DNA of 64,000 nucleotides, from NCBI GenBank assembly GCA_903908065.1, contig CAIVQO010000043.1:46686-110685 (forward strand), given 5' to 3'. The notes below the pieces were generated by a model. That model did not search any database and was not told where the DNA came from. It saw only the letters and a list, made by a program, of their open reading frames with translations. The position numbers were made by a program, and so were the translations under genes. Source of the DNA: an uncultured beta proteobacterium. GTDB lineage: Bacteria > Pseudomonadota > Gammaproteobacteria > Burkholderiales > Rhodocyclaceae. Every line of letters starts with the position of its first letter. The first letter of the stretch is position 1. This document shows, in pieces, positions 42,717 to 51,746 of this stretch.

Positions 42717-44254
42717 CCGGCCTGCACCAGGTTCAGGTCGAGTTGCTCCCCGTCAGATCCATCGAAGCCGTCGCCGTCCTCGTTGCCCGACGCCGACGGC
42801 GCGTCGCGCCGGTTCTCGATGTGCTGCAGGTAAAGCGGGGTGACGTCGCCCGTAATGTACTGACCGTCAAAACAGGAGGTCTCGAAACGCGCCACGGCGG
42901 GATTGACGGAACGCACCGCTTCCCTCAGGGCATCAATATCCTGGTAGATCAAGCCGTCGGCACCGATCTCGCGGCAGATCTCCTCGTCGTTGCGGAAGGC
43001 GGCAATCAGTTCACTTCGTGTCGGCATGTCGATGCCATAGACGTTGGCGAAGCGGACCGGGGGCGATGCCGAGGCGAAATAGACCTTCTTGGCGCCGGCT
43101 TCGCGCGCCATCATGATGATCTCGCGGCTGGTGGTGCCGCGCACGATGGAGTCATCGACCAGCAACACGTTGCGCCCCTTGAATTCCTGGCTGATGGCGT
43201 TCAGCTTCTGCCGCACCGATTTGCGCCGCGTCGCCTGGCCGGGCATGATGAAGGTACGTCCGATGTAGCGGTTCTTGACGAAGCCCTCGCGGTAGTGGAG
43301 GTTCAAGCGCGTCGCCAGGGCCATCGCCGAGGGCCGGCTGGAATCGGGAATCGGGATCACCGCGTCGATTTCCAGATGGGGCATGGTCTGGCGAATCTTC
43401 TCCGCGAGATAGTCACCCATCTTGACCCGCGTTTCGTACACCGAGATGCCGTCCATCACCGAATCCGGTCGGGCCAGATAGACAAATTCGAACATGCAAG
43501 GGGCGTGGAAACTGCGTTCCGCGCACTGCCGGGCAACGAAATTGCCACGGGTGTCGATCAGGATCGCCTCGCCGGGCTCGACATCGCGCAGCATCTTGAA
43601 ACCCAGGGTATCGAGGGCAACGCTCTCAGACGCGACCAGGTATTCGGTGCCCTGCGTGGTCTGGTTGCGACCGACCACCAGCGGACGAATGCCGCAGGGA
43701 TCGCGAAAGGCGAGCAGGCCATAGCCGGCGATCATCGCCACCACGGCGTAGGCACCACGTACCCGGCGATGCACGCCGGCAACGGCCTTGAAGATCGTTT
43801 CCGCATCGACCTGGTATTTTGTGGACGCAGCTTGCAACTCGTGCGCCAGCACATTGAGCAGCACCTCGGAATCCGAGTTGGTATTCATGTGCCGCAGATC
43901 CTGCAGGAACATGTCCTGCTTGAGCTGGTCGGCATTGGTCAGGTTGCCGTTATGGGCCAGCATCAGGCCAAACGGTGAATTGACGTAGAAGGGCTGCGCC
44001 TCGGCCGCATTGTCGGCGGAACCGGCCGTCGGGTAGCGGCAATGGGCGATACCCCAGTTGCCGACCAGGTTGCGCATGTTGCGCGTGCGAAACACGTCGC
44101 GCACCAGGCCTGACCCCTTGTGCATATGGAAGCGCCCGCCTTCGGCCGTGGCGACGCCGGCGGCATCCTGGCCGCGATGCTGAAGAACCTGCAGGCCATC
44201 GTAGAGCAACTGGTTCACCGGCGTGGTCGCCACCACACCCAGAATTCCACACAT
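42713..44254 (-). CDS. purF: Amidophosphoribosyltransferase
   Basis: A 513-residue enzyme catalysing the first committed step of purine synthesis. The N-terminal nucleophile Cys is residue 2 (MCGILGVV). The glutaminase domain includes HCRYPTAGSADNAAEAQPF, and the phosphoribosyltransferase domain has the PRPP loop VLLVDDSIVRGTTS. Length and sequence match the E. coli-type enzyme. It sits between cvpA (9-nt gap) and metZ (4-nt overlap), the standard cvpA-purF arrangement. Confidence 0.97.
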   Translation of the reverse strand: MCGILGVVATTPVNQLLYDGLQVLQHRGQDAAGVATAEGGRFHMHKGSGLVRDVFRTRNMRNLVGNWGIAHCRYPTAGSADNAAEAQPFYVNSPFGLMLAHNGNLTNADQLKQDMFLQDLRHMNTNSDSEVLLNVLAHELQAASTKYQVDAETIFKAVAGVHRRVRGAYAVVAMIAGYGLLAFRDPCGIRPLVVGRNQTTQGTEYLVASESVALDTLGFKMLRDVEPGEAILIDTRGNFVARQCAERSFHAPCMFEFVYLARPDSVMDGISVYETRVKMGDYLAEKIRQTMPHLEIDAVIPIPDSSRPSAMALATRLNLHYREGFVKNRYIGRTFIMPGQATRRKSVRQKLNAISQEFKGRNVLLVDDSIVRGTTSREIIMMAREAGAKKVYFASASPPVRFANVYGIDMPTRSELIAAFRNDEEICREIGADGLIYQDIDALREAVRSVNPAVARFETSCFDGQYITGDVTPLYLQHIENRRDAPSASGNEDGDGFDGSDGEQLDLNLVQAG

Positions 44255-44263
44255 GATCGTCCT

Positions 44264-44755
44264 CTATCGATACCGAATTCGTTTTGCCGCATCTGCCGGC
44301 AGCCAGGGCCTGGCCGCCAACACCGCCGTTTCCAGCGGCGGCGCAAGCTTCGCTTCGCGCCACCACTCCATTTTCGGCAACGGCGTCATGCCCGCCACCA
44401 ACACCGCCACCAACACCACCACCACGCCCCGCAAGGCACCGAAGGCCGCCCCCAGCATACGGTCCAGCACGCCCAAGCCAACGGCCTTGAGCAGAAGTTT
44501 CAGCACCAGGCGTGCAATTGAAAACACGACCAGGACCGCAACCACCACCAGCACATACGCCGCCGCCAACCGCAAGGCCGGTTCCGCCACATGCGGGGCC
44601 AGCCAGTTTGCCACTTCCGCGCCTTCGGCGCGAGCCGCCAGGAACGCCACCACCCAGGCCACCAACGCGAGGATCTCGCTGACCACGCCCCGCCACACGC
44701 CCAGCAGTACCGACACCCCCAGCACCGTCAGCACGGCGTAATCGAACGCGGTCAT
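44264..44755 (-). CDS. cvpA: CvpA family membrane protein
   Basis: A 163-residue inner-membrane protein with about four hydrophobic helices. It begins MTAFDYAVLTVLGVSVLLGVWRG, the usual CvpA N-terminus. A GxxxGxxxA-like LLKAVGLGVLDRMLGAAFGALRG segment is also typical. CvpA is linked to colicin V production, biofilm and envelope homeostasis in other bacteria; the molecular activity is not settled. It precedes purF by 9 nt and follows the SPOR protein by 4 nt. Confidence 0.93.
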   Translation of the reverse strand: MTAFDYAVLTVLGVSVLLGVWRGVVSEILALVAWVVAFLAARAEGAEVANWLAPHVAEPALRLAAAYVLVVVAVLVVFSIARLVLKLLLKAVGLGVLDRMLGAAFGALRGVVVVLVAVLVAGMTPLPKMEWWREAKLAPPLETAVLAARPWLPADAAKRIRYR

Positions 44756-44759
44756 CGGC

Positions 44760-45506
44760 TTACTTCGGCGCTACCGGCCCATCCACGCCAATGATCTTGA
44801 TTCGGCTGCGCGCCTTTTCCGCAGCCTCCTGGCTGGAGAACGGTCCGGCACGCACGCGCGTGCGCGGCCCTTGGGGCGAATCGAATTTTTCGGTATAAGC
44901 GGGGACATTCACGCCCTTGAGCTTGGACAGCAGCAGTTTGACGTTGCCGCTCTCCTTGTAGGCCCCCAATTGCACCACCCATTGGCCTGCCGATTCGGCA
45001 ACGGCTGGCTTGGCCTCGCTCTTGGCGGCGGGCTTTTCGGCGGGTTTCGCCGGCGCGGCAGCTTTCTCGACGGTTTTTGCGGGGGCAGGTTTTTCGGCTG
45101 GTTTGGCCGCAGGGGGCGGTTCGGCGGCCGGCGGCTTGGTTGCGGGCCCTACCGAGGCAGGTGCCTTGGCGGCGGGAACGACGGCGGCCGGCTCCGGCGC
45201 GGGTTTGGCGTCGGAGTTCGGCTCCGCTTTGGCGCCCGGCACGGGTTCCGCGACGGTACGCGGCTCCGGGGCCGGCAAGGGTGTCGACACCGGCTTTCCG
45301 GGAACCATTTTGGCGGCTAGGCTGGTCGAGTCCTGGCTGGGAATCCGTACCTGGATATCCTGGCTGACCGGACGCGGTTCGCGGTCCATCACCATCGGCA
45401 AGACAATGACAGCCAGAAGGGCCAGCGCGATGGCCCCCACCAGGCGCCGGCGCGCACGCTTTTTCAACTGCAATTCGGCTTCAGCCGGTGTGTCTTGTTC
45501 CGCCAT
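44760..45506 (-). CDS. SPOR-domain cell-division/envelope protein (DedD-like)
   Basis: A 248-residue single-span protein. A cytoplasmic Arg/Lys-rich start (KKRARRRLVG) precedes one transmembrane helix (AIALALLAVIVLPMVM). A long Pro/Ala/Lys-rich periplasmic linker (about residues 55-170) leads to a C-terminal SPOR domain (GQWVVQLGAYKESGNVKLLLSKLKG to RVRAGPFSSQEAAEKARSRIK). SPOR domains bind denuded glycan at the division site. Position between folC and cvpA-purF matches dedD in E. coli. Confidence 0.92.
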   Translation of the reverse strand: MAEQDTPAEAELQLKKRARRRLVGAIALALLAVIVLPMVMDREPRPVSQDIQVRIPSQDSTSLAAKMVPGKPVSTPLPAPEPRTVAEPVPGAKAEPNSDAKPAPEPAAVVPAAKAPASVGPATKPPAAEPPPAAKPAEKPAPAKTVEKAAAPAKPAEKPAAKSEAKPAVAESAGQWVVQLGAYKESGNVKLLLSKLKGVNVPAYTEKFDSPQGPRTRVRAGPFSSQEAAEKARSRIKIIGVDGPVAPK

Positions 45507-45511
45507 CGTGG

Positions 45512-46810
45512 TTACGCTGTCCGGCCCAGCAATTGCAGGGCCGCAGCAACGGTGAGGAAGGATCCGAAGGCGAGAATTCTATCATCTTGACCTGCCTTCT
45601 CCTGCGCCCAAACCAGGGCCTGTTCCGGGCTTTCGAACACGCCGGCAACGGTCAGGTCCTGTGCGCGCAAACGGCTTGCCAACGAGTCGGCGCTGGCGGC
45701 ACGGGGACCTTCCAACGTACAGGGCAACCAGTGCGTGACGCGTTCGCGCAAGGCGTCGATCACACCGTCGATGTCCTTGTCGGCGAGCATGCCGAACACC
45801 GCCCAGGTATGGCGATGGAAACCCATGTCACCAAGGTTTGCGGCCAGCACTCTGGCAGCTTGGGGATTGTGGGCGACATCGAGCACGACGGCTGGCCGTC
45901 CTGGCAGCACCTGGAAGCGCCCGGCGAGTTCAACCTCGCCCAGGCCGCGCCGGATGTCCTGCATCGCAACCGGCAAACGGTCGCGCAGGGCATCTAGTGC
46001 AGTCAGCACGCAGGCGGCATTTCCCAGTTGACGTTCGCCGCGCAGCGCTGGAAACGCCAATCCGCCGCGGCGGACCAATTCACCGCCGGGCGTCGGCCGC
46101 CCCCAGTAGAGCCATTGTTGTTCCTGTCGCTGATAACCGAAATCGCGGCCGATCAGGCGCAGGTCGGCACCGATCGCTGCCGCATGGTCGGTCAGGCTCT
46201 GCGGCGGCTTCGGATCGCCGCAGATCGCCACCGTGCCCGACCGGAATATGCCGGCCTTTTCGCGTCCGATCGACTCGCGATCCGGCCCGAGGAAGTCCAT
46301 GTGGTCGAGATCGATGCCGGTCACGATGGCGCAGTCCGGGGAATAGATATTCGTCGCATCGAGCCGGCCGCCCAGGCCCACCTCCAGCACAATGGCATCA
46401 GGACGGACGTCGGCAAAGACTTCCCACGCTGCCAGCGTTCCGAACTCGAAATAGGTCAGTGCGATGTCGCCCCGCGCCTGTTCCACGCGCGCGAAGGCCG
46501 CAGAAAGTCGATCATCATCGACGGCGACGGCATCGATGCGCACCCGCTCGTTGTAGCGCAGGAGATGCGGCGAGGTATACAACCCGACGCGATATCCAGC
46601 GGCGAGAAGGATGCGCTCCAGCATGGCGCAGGTCGATCCCTTGCCGTTGGTGCCCCCGACCAGGATGACAGGGCAAAAGGCATGTTGCCCCAGTCGCGCA
46701 GCGACCTGCTCCACCCGCGCAAGGCCCAGTTCGATGCCGGCGCTGCCACGCGGATGCAAAGCCTCGACATGCGCCAGCCAGGCGCCCAGGCCCTGCGGCC
46801 GAGCCGGCAT
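45512..46810 (-). CDS. folC: Bifunctional dihydrofolate/folylpolyglutamate synthase
   Basis: A 432-residue Mur-ligase-fold enzyme. The ATP-binding P-loop is ILVGGTNGKGSTCAML, followed by GYRVGLYTSPHLLRYNERVRI. The DHMDFLGPDRESIGREKAGIFR segment binds substrate, and LDVAHNPQAA starts the C-terminal domain. It adds glutamate to dihydropteroate and to folates. Its start overlaps the accD stop as TGATG, part of the conserved accD-folC order. Confidence 0.96.
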   Translation of the reverse strand: MPARPQGLGAWLAHVEALHPRGSAGIELGLARVEQVAARLGQHAFCPVILVGGTNGKGSTCAMLERILLAAGYRVGLYTSPHLLRYNERVRIDAVAVDDDRLSAAFARVEQARGDIALTYFEFGTLAAWEVFADVRPDAIVLEVGLGGRLDATNIYSPDCAIVTGIDLDHMDFLGPDRESIGREKAGIFRSGTVAICGDPKPPQSLTDHAAAIGADLRLIGRDFGYQRQEQQWLYWGRPTPGGELVRRGGLAFPALRGERQLGNAACVLTALDALRDRLPVAMQDIRRGLGEVELAGRFQVLPGRPAVVLDVAHNPQAARVLAANLGDMGFHRHTWAVFGMLADKDIDGVIDALRERVTHWLPCTLEGPRAASADSLASRLRAQDLTVAGVFESPEQALVWAQEKAGQDDRILAFGSFLTVAAALQLLGRTA

Positions 46811-47670
46811 CAGACCGCCGGCACGCGTTGCAGCAGGGTCAGCAGCGCGGCCAGTCGGTCGCGCAGTTCGCGGCGGTCGACGATCATGTCGATGGCGCCC
46901 TTTTCAAGCAGGAATTCTGCACGCTGGAAACCTTCGGGCAGGGTTTCTCGTACCGTTTGTTCGATCACCCTCGGACCGGCAAAGCCGATCAGCGCGCCCG
47001 GCTCGGCGATCACGATGTCGCCGACAAAGGCAAACGAGGCAGAAACTCCGCCCATGGTCGGGTCAGTCAAAAGGCTGATGAAGGGGAGCTGATGGTGTGC
47101 AAGCTGGGTTACCGCCGCCGTGGTCTTGGCCATTTGCATCAGGGAAAACAAGCCCTCCTGCATGCGCGCGCCGCCCGAGGCTGTAATGCAGATGAAGGGC
47201 GTCTGGGCTTCGATCGCCGCCTTGACGCCGCGCACGAAGCGTTCGCCAACCACGGCCCCCATCGAACCGCCGAGAAACTCAAACTCGAAGCAGGCCACCA
47301 CCACCGGCACGGTCTTGATCGCGCCCTGCATCACCACCATCGCGTCGGCCTCGCCGGTTTCCTCGTTGGCGGCGACCAGGCGATCGATGTAGCGCTTGCT
47401 GTCCTTGAATTTCAGCGGATCGGTGGGGATCACCTCGCTGCCGATCTCGAAGCGCCCCTCCGAATCAAGAAGGGCATCCAGTCGGGTCCGCGCACGCACC
47501 CGCAGATGATGGCTGCATTTCGGGCAGACGTTCTGGTTGTTCTCCAGGTCGGTGCTGTACAGCACTTCCTCGCAGGCGGGACACTTCGACCAGAGGCCTT
47601 CCGGGACTGAGCGGCGCGCGCCTTCGGAGCGCTTGATCTTGGGCGGCAGCAGTTTCTGTAACCAGCTCAT
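46810..47670 (-). CDS. accD: Acetyl-CoA carboxylase carboxyltransferase beta subunit
   Basis: A 286-residue AccD. The N-terminal zinc ribbon has CPACEEVL and CPKCSHH (about residues 34-56). The crotonase-fold body shows [38 protein letters not shown] and [17 protein letters not shown]. With AccA it transfers carboxyl from biotin to acetyl-CoA in fatty-acid synthesis. It overlaps trpA by 4 nt and folC as TGATG. Confidence 0.97.
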   Translation of the reverse strand: MSWLQKLLPPKIKRSEGARRSVPEGLWSKCPACEEVLYSTDLENNQNVCPKCSHHLRVRARTRLDALLDSEGRFEIGSEVIPTDPLKFKDSKRYIDRLVAANEETGEADAMVVMQGAIKTVPVVVACFEFEFLGGSMGAVVGERFVRGVKAAIEAQTPFICITASGGARMQEGLFSLMQMAKTTAAVTQLAHHQLPFISLLTDPTMGGVSASFAFVGDIVIAEPGALIGFAGPRVIEQTVRETLPEGFQRAEFLLEKGAIDMIVDRRELRDRLAALLTLLQRVPAV

Positions 47671-48485
47671 GCGGCGACTCCTTGCGTGGCGGCATCCATT
47701 GCACTGCGGATCCCGGAAACGAACTTTTTGACGCGCGTTGCAGCCTCGCCGGCTGGCGCGCTCTCGATTTCCTCGATGATGCGGCTACCAATGACCACCG
47801 CATCGGCGACCGCGCCGATGCGGGCGGCGGCAGCACCATCGCGAATGCCGAAACCGACGCCGACCGGCATGCCGACCCGGGCCCGGATCTGCGGGATGCG
47901 CGCGGCCACCTCATCGAGGTCCAGCGTGGCCGAGCCGGTAACGCCCTTCAGCGAAACGTAGTAGATGTAACCGCTGCCCATGCGGGCAACCTCGGCATAG
48001 CGGGCTTCGCTGGAGGTCGGCGCCAACAGGAAGATCGGATCGATGCCGGCGGCCTTCATCGTCGCCGCAAATACGGCGCATTCCTCCGGCGGATAGTCGA
48101 CCACCAGCACGCCGTCCACCCCGGCCTCGCGCGCAGCGGCAGCGAACGCCTCGATGCCGTAAGCCTCCAGCGGATTGGCATAACCCATCAGGACGACTGG
48201 TGTGGATGTATCGGCGGCGCGAAATTCGCGCACTGCGGCCAGCACGCGGCGCAGGGTCATTCCTTGCGCCAGGGCTCGCTCGGAGGCACGCTGGATGGTC
48301 GGCCCATCCGCCATCGGATCGGAGAAGGGCACTCCCAGCTCGATGATGTCGGCCCCGCCCGCCACCAGGGCCTGCATCAGCGGCAAGGTCTGGTCGGGAT
48401 GCGGGTCTCCGGCGGTAATGAAGGGGATCAGCGCCTTGCGGCGTTCGCCGGCAAGGCGGGAAAACGTGGCAGCAATTCGCGACAT
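47667..48485 (-). CDS. trpA: Tryptophan synthase alpha subunit
   Basis: A 272-residue TIM-barrel enzyme cleaving indole-3-glycerol phosphate. Catalytic Glu and Asp are in [19 protein letters not shown], and the phosphate-binding end reads [15 protein letters not shown] and [12 protein letters not shown]. The start at 48485 follows trpB by 2 nt. The in-frame upstream extension to 48656 belongs to trpB sequence. It overlaps accD by 4 nt. Confidence 0.97.
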   Translation of the reverse strand: MSRIAATFSRLAGERRKALIPFITAGDPHPDQTLPLMQALVAGGADIIELGVPFSDPMADGPTIQRASERALAQGMTLRRVLAAVREFRAADTSTPVVLMGYANPLEAYGIEAFAAAAREAGVDGVLVVDYPPEECAVFAATMKAAGIDPIFLLAPTSSEARYAEVARMGSGYIYYVSLKGVTGSATLDLDEVAARIPQIRARVGMPVGVGFGIRDGAAAARIGAVADAVVIGSRIIEEIESAPAGEAATRVKKFVSGIRSAMDAATQGVAA

Positions 48486-48487
48486 GG

Positions 48488-49699
48488 TTAAAAGCGGATG
48501 CCGGACTTTTCGGCGACGGTATGCATGTCCTTGTCGCCACGTCCGGAAAGGTTGACCAGCAGGATCTTGTCGGCCGGCAGGGTCGGCGCCAATTTGGCGG
48601 CGTGCGCCAGCGCGTGGCTGGATTCCAGCGCCGGAATGATGCCTTCGAAATGACACAGATCGTGAAAGGCCTGCAATGCCTCGGCATCGGTAATGGTGGC
48701 ATATTCGGCGCGCCCGGAATCCTTGAGCCAGGCATGCTCGGGGCCGACACCTGGATAATCGAGGCCCGCCGAAATCGAATGGGTTTCGATCACCTGACCA
48801 TCTTCATCCTGCAGCAGGTAGGTACGATTGCCGTGCAGCACGCCGGAACGACCGGCCGTGAGTGAGGCCGAATGCTTGCCGGATTCGAGCCCGTAGCCTG
48901 CAGCCTCGACTCCGATCAGCCGGACTCCCGGCACCGGGATGTAGGGATGGAAGATTCCCATGGCATTGGACCCGCCGCCGACGCAGGCGATGACGGCATC
49001 GGGCTGGCGCCCCGCCACCTCGGGCATCTGCTGCTTGCATTCCTCGCCGATCACTGCCTGGAAATCACGCACCATCATCGGATAGGGATGCGGGCCGGCG
49101 ACAGTGCCGATAATGTAGAAGGTGTTGCCAATGTTGGTGACCCAGTCGCGCATGGCTTCGTTGAGCGCATCTTTCAGTGTCTTCGAGCCTGACTCGACCG
49201 GCACTACCGTGGCTCCCAGCAGCTTCATGCGGTAGACGTTGGCCGCCTGACGCTTGACATCCTCGGAGCCCATATACACCACGCACTCCATGCCGTAGCG
49301 TGCAGCCACCGTCGCAGTCGCCACCCCATGCTGGCCGGCCCCGGTTTCGGCGATGACCCTTGGCTTGCCCATGCGCCGCGCCAGCAGTGCCTGGCCAATG
49401 CAGTTGTTGATCTTGTGTGCCCCGGTGTGGTTGAGATCCTCACGCTTCAGGTAAATCTGCGCCCCACCCAGCAGGCCGGACCAACGCTTGGCGTGGTAAA
49501 TCGGACTGGGACGGCCGACGTAATGCTTGAGCTCGTACTCGAATTCGGCGCGGAAGGCAGGGTCGGACTGGGCGGCGGCATAGGCCTCGCGCAGTTCGGC
49601 GAGTGCCGGCATCAGGGTTTCAGCGACGAATATCCCGCCATAAGGCCCAAAATGCCCACCTGCATCGGGCAAGTTATAGGGCAGGTCCTGCATCTGCAT
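48488..49699 (-). CDS. trpB: Tryptophan synthase beta subunit
   Basis: A 403-residue PLP enzyme condensing indole and serine. The PLP lysine is in [15 protein letters not shown], and the phosphate-binding glycine run is [12 protein letters not shown]. The N-terminus reads [25 protein letters not shown] choose the ATG at 49699, with GGAG 7 nt upstream, overlapping trpF by 26 nt. An ATG at 49693 is an alternative, and the longer frame to 49777 lies in trpF. Confidence 0.97.
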   Translation of the reverse strand: MQMQDLPYNLPDAGGHFGPYGGIFVAETLMPALAELREAYAAAQSDPAFRAEFEYELKHYVGRPSPIYHAKRWSGLLGGAQIYLKREDLNHTGAHKINNCIGQALLARRMGKPRVIAETGAGQHGVATATVAARYGMECVVYMGSEDVKRQAANVYRMKLLGATVVPVESGSKTLKDALNEAMRDWVTNIGNTFYIIGTVAGPHPYPMMVRDFQAVIGEECKQQMPEVAGRQPDAVIACVGGGSNAMGIFHPYIPVPGVRLIGVEAAGYGLESGKHSASLTAGRSGVLHGNRTYLLQDEDGQVIETHSISAGLDYPGVGPEHAWLKDSGRAEYATITDAEALQAFHDLCHFEGIIPALESSHALAHAAKLAPTLPADKILLVNLSGRGDKDMHTVAEKSGIRF

Positions 49700-50318
49700 C
49701 TCGTACTCCGGCAATGAATTCAGAAATCTTCTGTACGTCCTTGATGCCCTTGGCACGCTCGACGCCACTGCTGACATCCACCGCCCACGGCCTGACCCTG
49801 CGCACCGCCTCCGTCACATTGCCAGGGTGCAATCCGCCTGAAAGGATGATGGGCAGTGGCAGTGAAGGCGGAATCAGCGACCAATCGAAGGTTTGTCCGC
49901 CGCCGCCGAAGCCCTCGACATGGGCATCCAGCAGCAAGCCTGCAACGCCCGGGGCACCGGCAAAACGACCGGCGTATTCTAACAAATCGGTCCCAGGCTT
50001 CACCCGCGCCGCCTTGATCCACGGCCGACGAAAAGCCGCGCAATAGGCCACATCTTCGTCGCCATGGAATTGCAGCAGATCGAGCGGCAACTGCTCAAGA
50101 ACCGCGCTGACGTGAACCGTGGGTTCATTGACGAACAAGCCCACCGACTTGACGAAGGCCGGCACCCTGGCCAGCAACTCGGCGGCGCGCTGGGGACTGA
50201 CATAGCGCGGACTGGGGGGATACAGGACGAATCCCAGCGCATCCGCTCCTGCCTCGACGGCGGCATCGAGGTCCTCCTCGCGGGTGATGCCGCAGATCTT
50301 GATTCGGGTACGTGTCAT
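49674..50318 (-). CDS. trpF: Phosphoribosylanthranilate isomerase
   Basis: A 214-residue TIM-barrel enzyme with the N-terminal catalytic Cys in [25 protein letters not shown]. Further landmarks are [30 protein letters not shown] and the C-terminal [15 protein letters not shown] with catalytic Asp. It carries out the third-from-last step of tryptophan synthesis as a stand-alone TrpF, not fused to TrpC. It lies 3 nt after truA. Confidence 0.96.
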   Translation of the reverse strand: MTRTRIKICGITREEDLDAAVEAGADALGFVLYPPSPRYVSPQRAAELLARVPAFVKSVGLFVNEPTVHVSAVLEQLPLDLLQFHGDEDVAYCAAFRRPWIKAARVKPGTDLLEYAGRFAGAPGVAGLLLDAHVEGFGGGGQTFDWSLIPPSLPLPIILSGGLHPGNVTEAVRRVRPWAVDVSSGVERAKGIKDVQKISEFIAGVRDADAGPAL

Positions 50319-50321
50319 GGC

Positions 50322-51131
50322 TCAGGAGGAAAACGACGCCGTATCGCCGGCGCCGACTATCGGGCAAGCGCTTTGCAGCGCATTCAGTTGCCAGCCCGGA
50401 TCATAGTCCACGCCTGCGAAGTACAAGCCACTAGCTGAAAAGGTCGGCGCCGCCAAACGACGATCACGGCTGGCAAGAAGTTCGGTCAACCATTCCGGCG
50501 GATGCGCGCCCTTGCCGACGTACACCAGGGCGCCGACGATATTGCGCACCATGTGATGCAGGAAGGCACTGGCAGAAAAGTCGAAAACGATGAGTTCCCC
50601 GTGGCGGACGATCCGCGCTTCGCGCAAGTCCTTCACCGGCGATTTGGCCTGGCACTCGGCCGACCGGAACGCCGAAAAATCATGCTCTCCCAGCAGCATG
50701 GCGGCGGCGCGCGCCATCGCTCGCTCGTCCAGGGGATGGTGGTGCCAGCCCACCCGTCCTGCCTGCAAACCGGGGCGCTGCGGACGGTTGAGCAGCAGAT
50801 ACCGATAGCGGCGACCGCGCGCGGAAAACCGGGCATGGAAATCATCGGCGACGGGTTGCGCCCAGCGCACGGCGACACTCGCCGGCAGGTGGGCATTCAC
50901 CCCACGCACCCATGCGCTATCCGGGCGTTTGGCCAGGGTATCGAAATGCACCACCTGCGCCAGGGCATGCACCCCGGCATCGGTACGACCGGCACACACG
51001 ACGCGCGTTGGCGCATCGGCGATGATGGCCAGCGCAGCCTCGACGGCATCCTGCACGGCGCCGCCCTCCGCTTGCGATTGCCAGCCACAAAATGCGGAAC
51101 CGTCATATTCGATGCAGAGTGCGTACCTCAT
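50322..51131 (-). CDS. truA: tRNA pseudouridine synthase A
   Basis: A 269-residue TruA modifying positions 38-40 of tRNA anticodon arms. The catalytic Asp lies in [20 protein letters not shown]. The N-terminus reads [20 protein letters not shown], which supports the ATG at 51131 over an upstream in-frame ATG at 51167. The C-terminal [19 protein letters not shown] motif is also conserved. It overlaps the preceding membrane-protein gene by 4 nt. Confidence 0.97.
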   Translation of the reverse strand: MRYALCIEYDGSAFCGWQSQAEGGAVQDAVEAALAIIADAPTRVVCAGRTDAGVHALAQVVHFDTLAKRPDSAWVRGVNAHLPASVAVRWAQPVADDFHARFSARGRRYRYLLLNRPQRPGLQAGRVGWHHHPLDERAMARAAAMLLGEHDFSAFRSAECQAKSPVKDLREARIVRHGELIVFDFSASAFLHHMVRNIVGALVYVGKGAHPPEWLTELLASRDRRLAAPTFSASGLYFAGVDYDPGWQLNALQSACPIVGAGDTASFSS

Positions 51132-51703
51132 GTCAGCACCGCATAAAGCAGCAATCCCGTGCTGCACAGCGCAGCGGCATAGTCGGCAAGACCGATCGGC
51201 GTGACCGGCAATCCCAGGCTATTTGCGCCAGCGGCACCCTCCTCGCCTCCCTGCCGTGCAGCGTCCACGGCTTCCAGCGTCAGTATGAGACGCACCGCAA
51301 GGCGATCGCGGAATCCGCCCAGTCCGGCCAAGGGCGCCAATAATGTTCGCATACCGGAGACCAGCGCCGGCGGCGGCATGGCGCTCAGGAGCATGGATAC
51401 GATGGCAATCGCGAGCAGCAGACGCGCCAGGTTATCGGCGGCGAGCAGAAGCCCTTCCTGCGTAGCGCCTGGCAGGTAAGGCAGGGCCGTTCCCGGCGTC
51501 ATCCAGCCAAACAACACCAGCATGGTGAGCAGCAGCCAGCGGCTGCGGCTCAGGATGCGAAGCAGGTGGAATCGCGCAATGAAAAAGGCCGCCATGACGG
51601 AGCCACCGCCGAGGGTGATCAGCACGGGTGCGCTGCGGGTCGACGCGAAGAGCAGAAACGAAATGCCAAGCAGGATCACACTGGCCGGATGCAGGGCTTT
51701 CAC
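51128..51703 (-). CDS. Polytopic membrane protein, possibly CbiQ/ECF-T-like
   Basis: A 191-residue protein with about four to five hydrophobic helices ([52 protein letters not shown]). A segment reading [34 protein letters not shown] loosely resembles the cytoplasmic coupling region of ECF transporter T components. No ATPase or substrate-binding partner lies nearby, so this family call is weak. It sits between fimV and truA and overlaps truA by 4 nt. Confidence 0.6.
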   Translation of the reverse strand: MKALHPASVILLGISFLLFASTRSAPVLITLGGGSVMAAFFIARFHLLRILSRSRWLLLTMLVLFGWMTPGTALPYLPGATQEGLLLAADNLARLLLAIAIVSMLLSAMPPPALVSGMRTLLAPLAGLGGFRDRLAVRLILTLEAVDAARQGGEEGAAGANSLGLPVTPIGLADYAAALCSTGLLLYAVLT

Positions 51704-51713
51704 GATCTAAACG

Positions 51714-51735
51714 CCCCGGCGCTCACGCGCCGGGG
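51714..51735 (-). terminator. Stem-loop after fimV
   Basis: CCCCGGCGC and GCGCCGGGG form a perfect 9-bp stem with a 4-nt loop, 11 bp past the fimV stop. The minus-strand tail is only CGTTTAG, so termination may be partial. Confidence 0.6.
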
Positions 51736-51746
51736 ACAGGCCGGAA

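Noticed and set aside
42743..43978. A 411-codon plus-strand open frame opposite purF
   Set aside because: It is a shadow of the real gene: the purF motifs are intact on the other strand.
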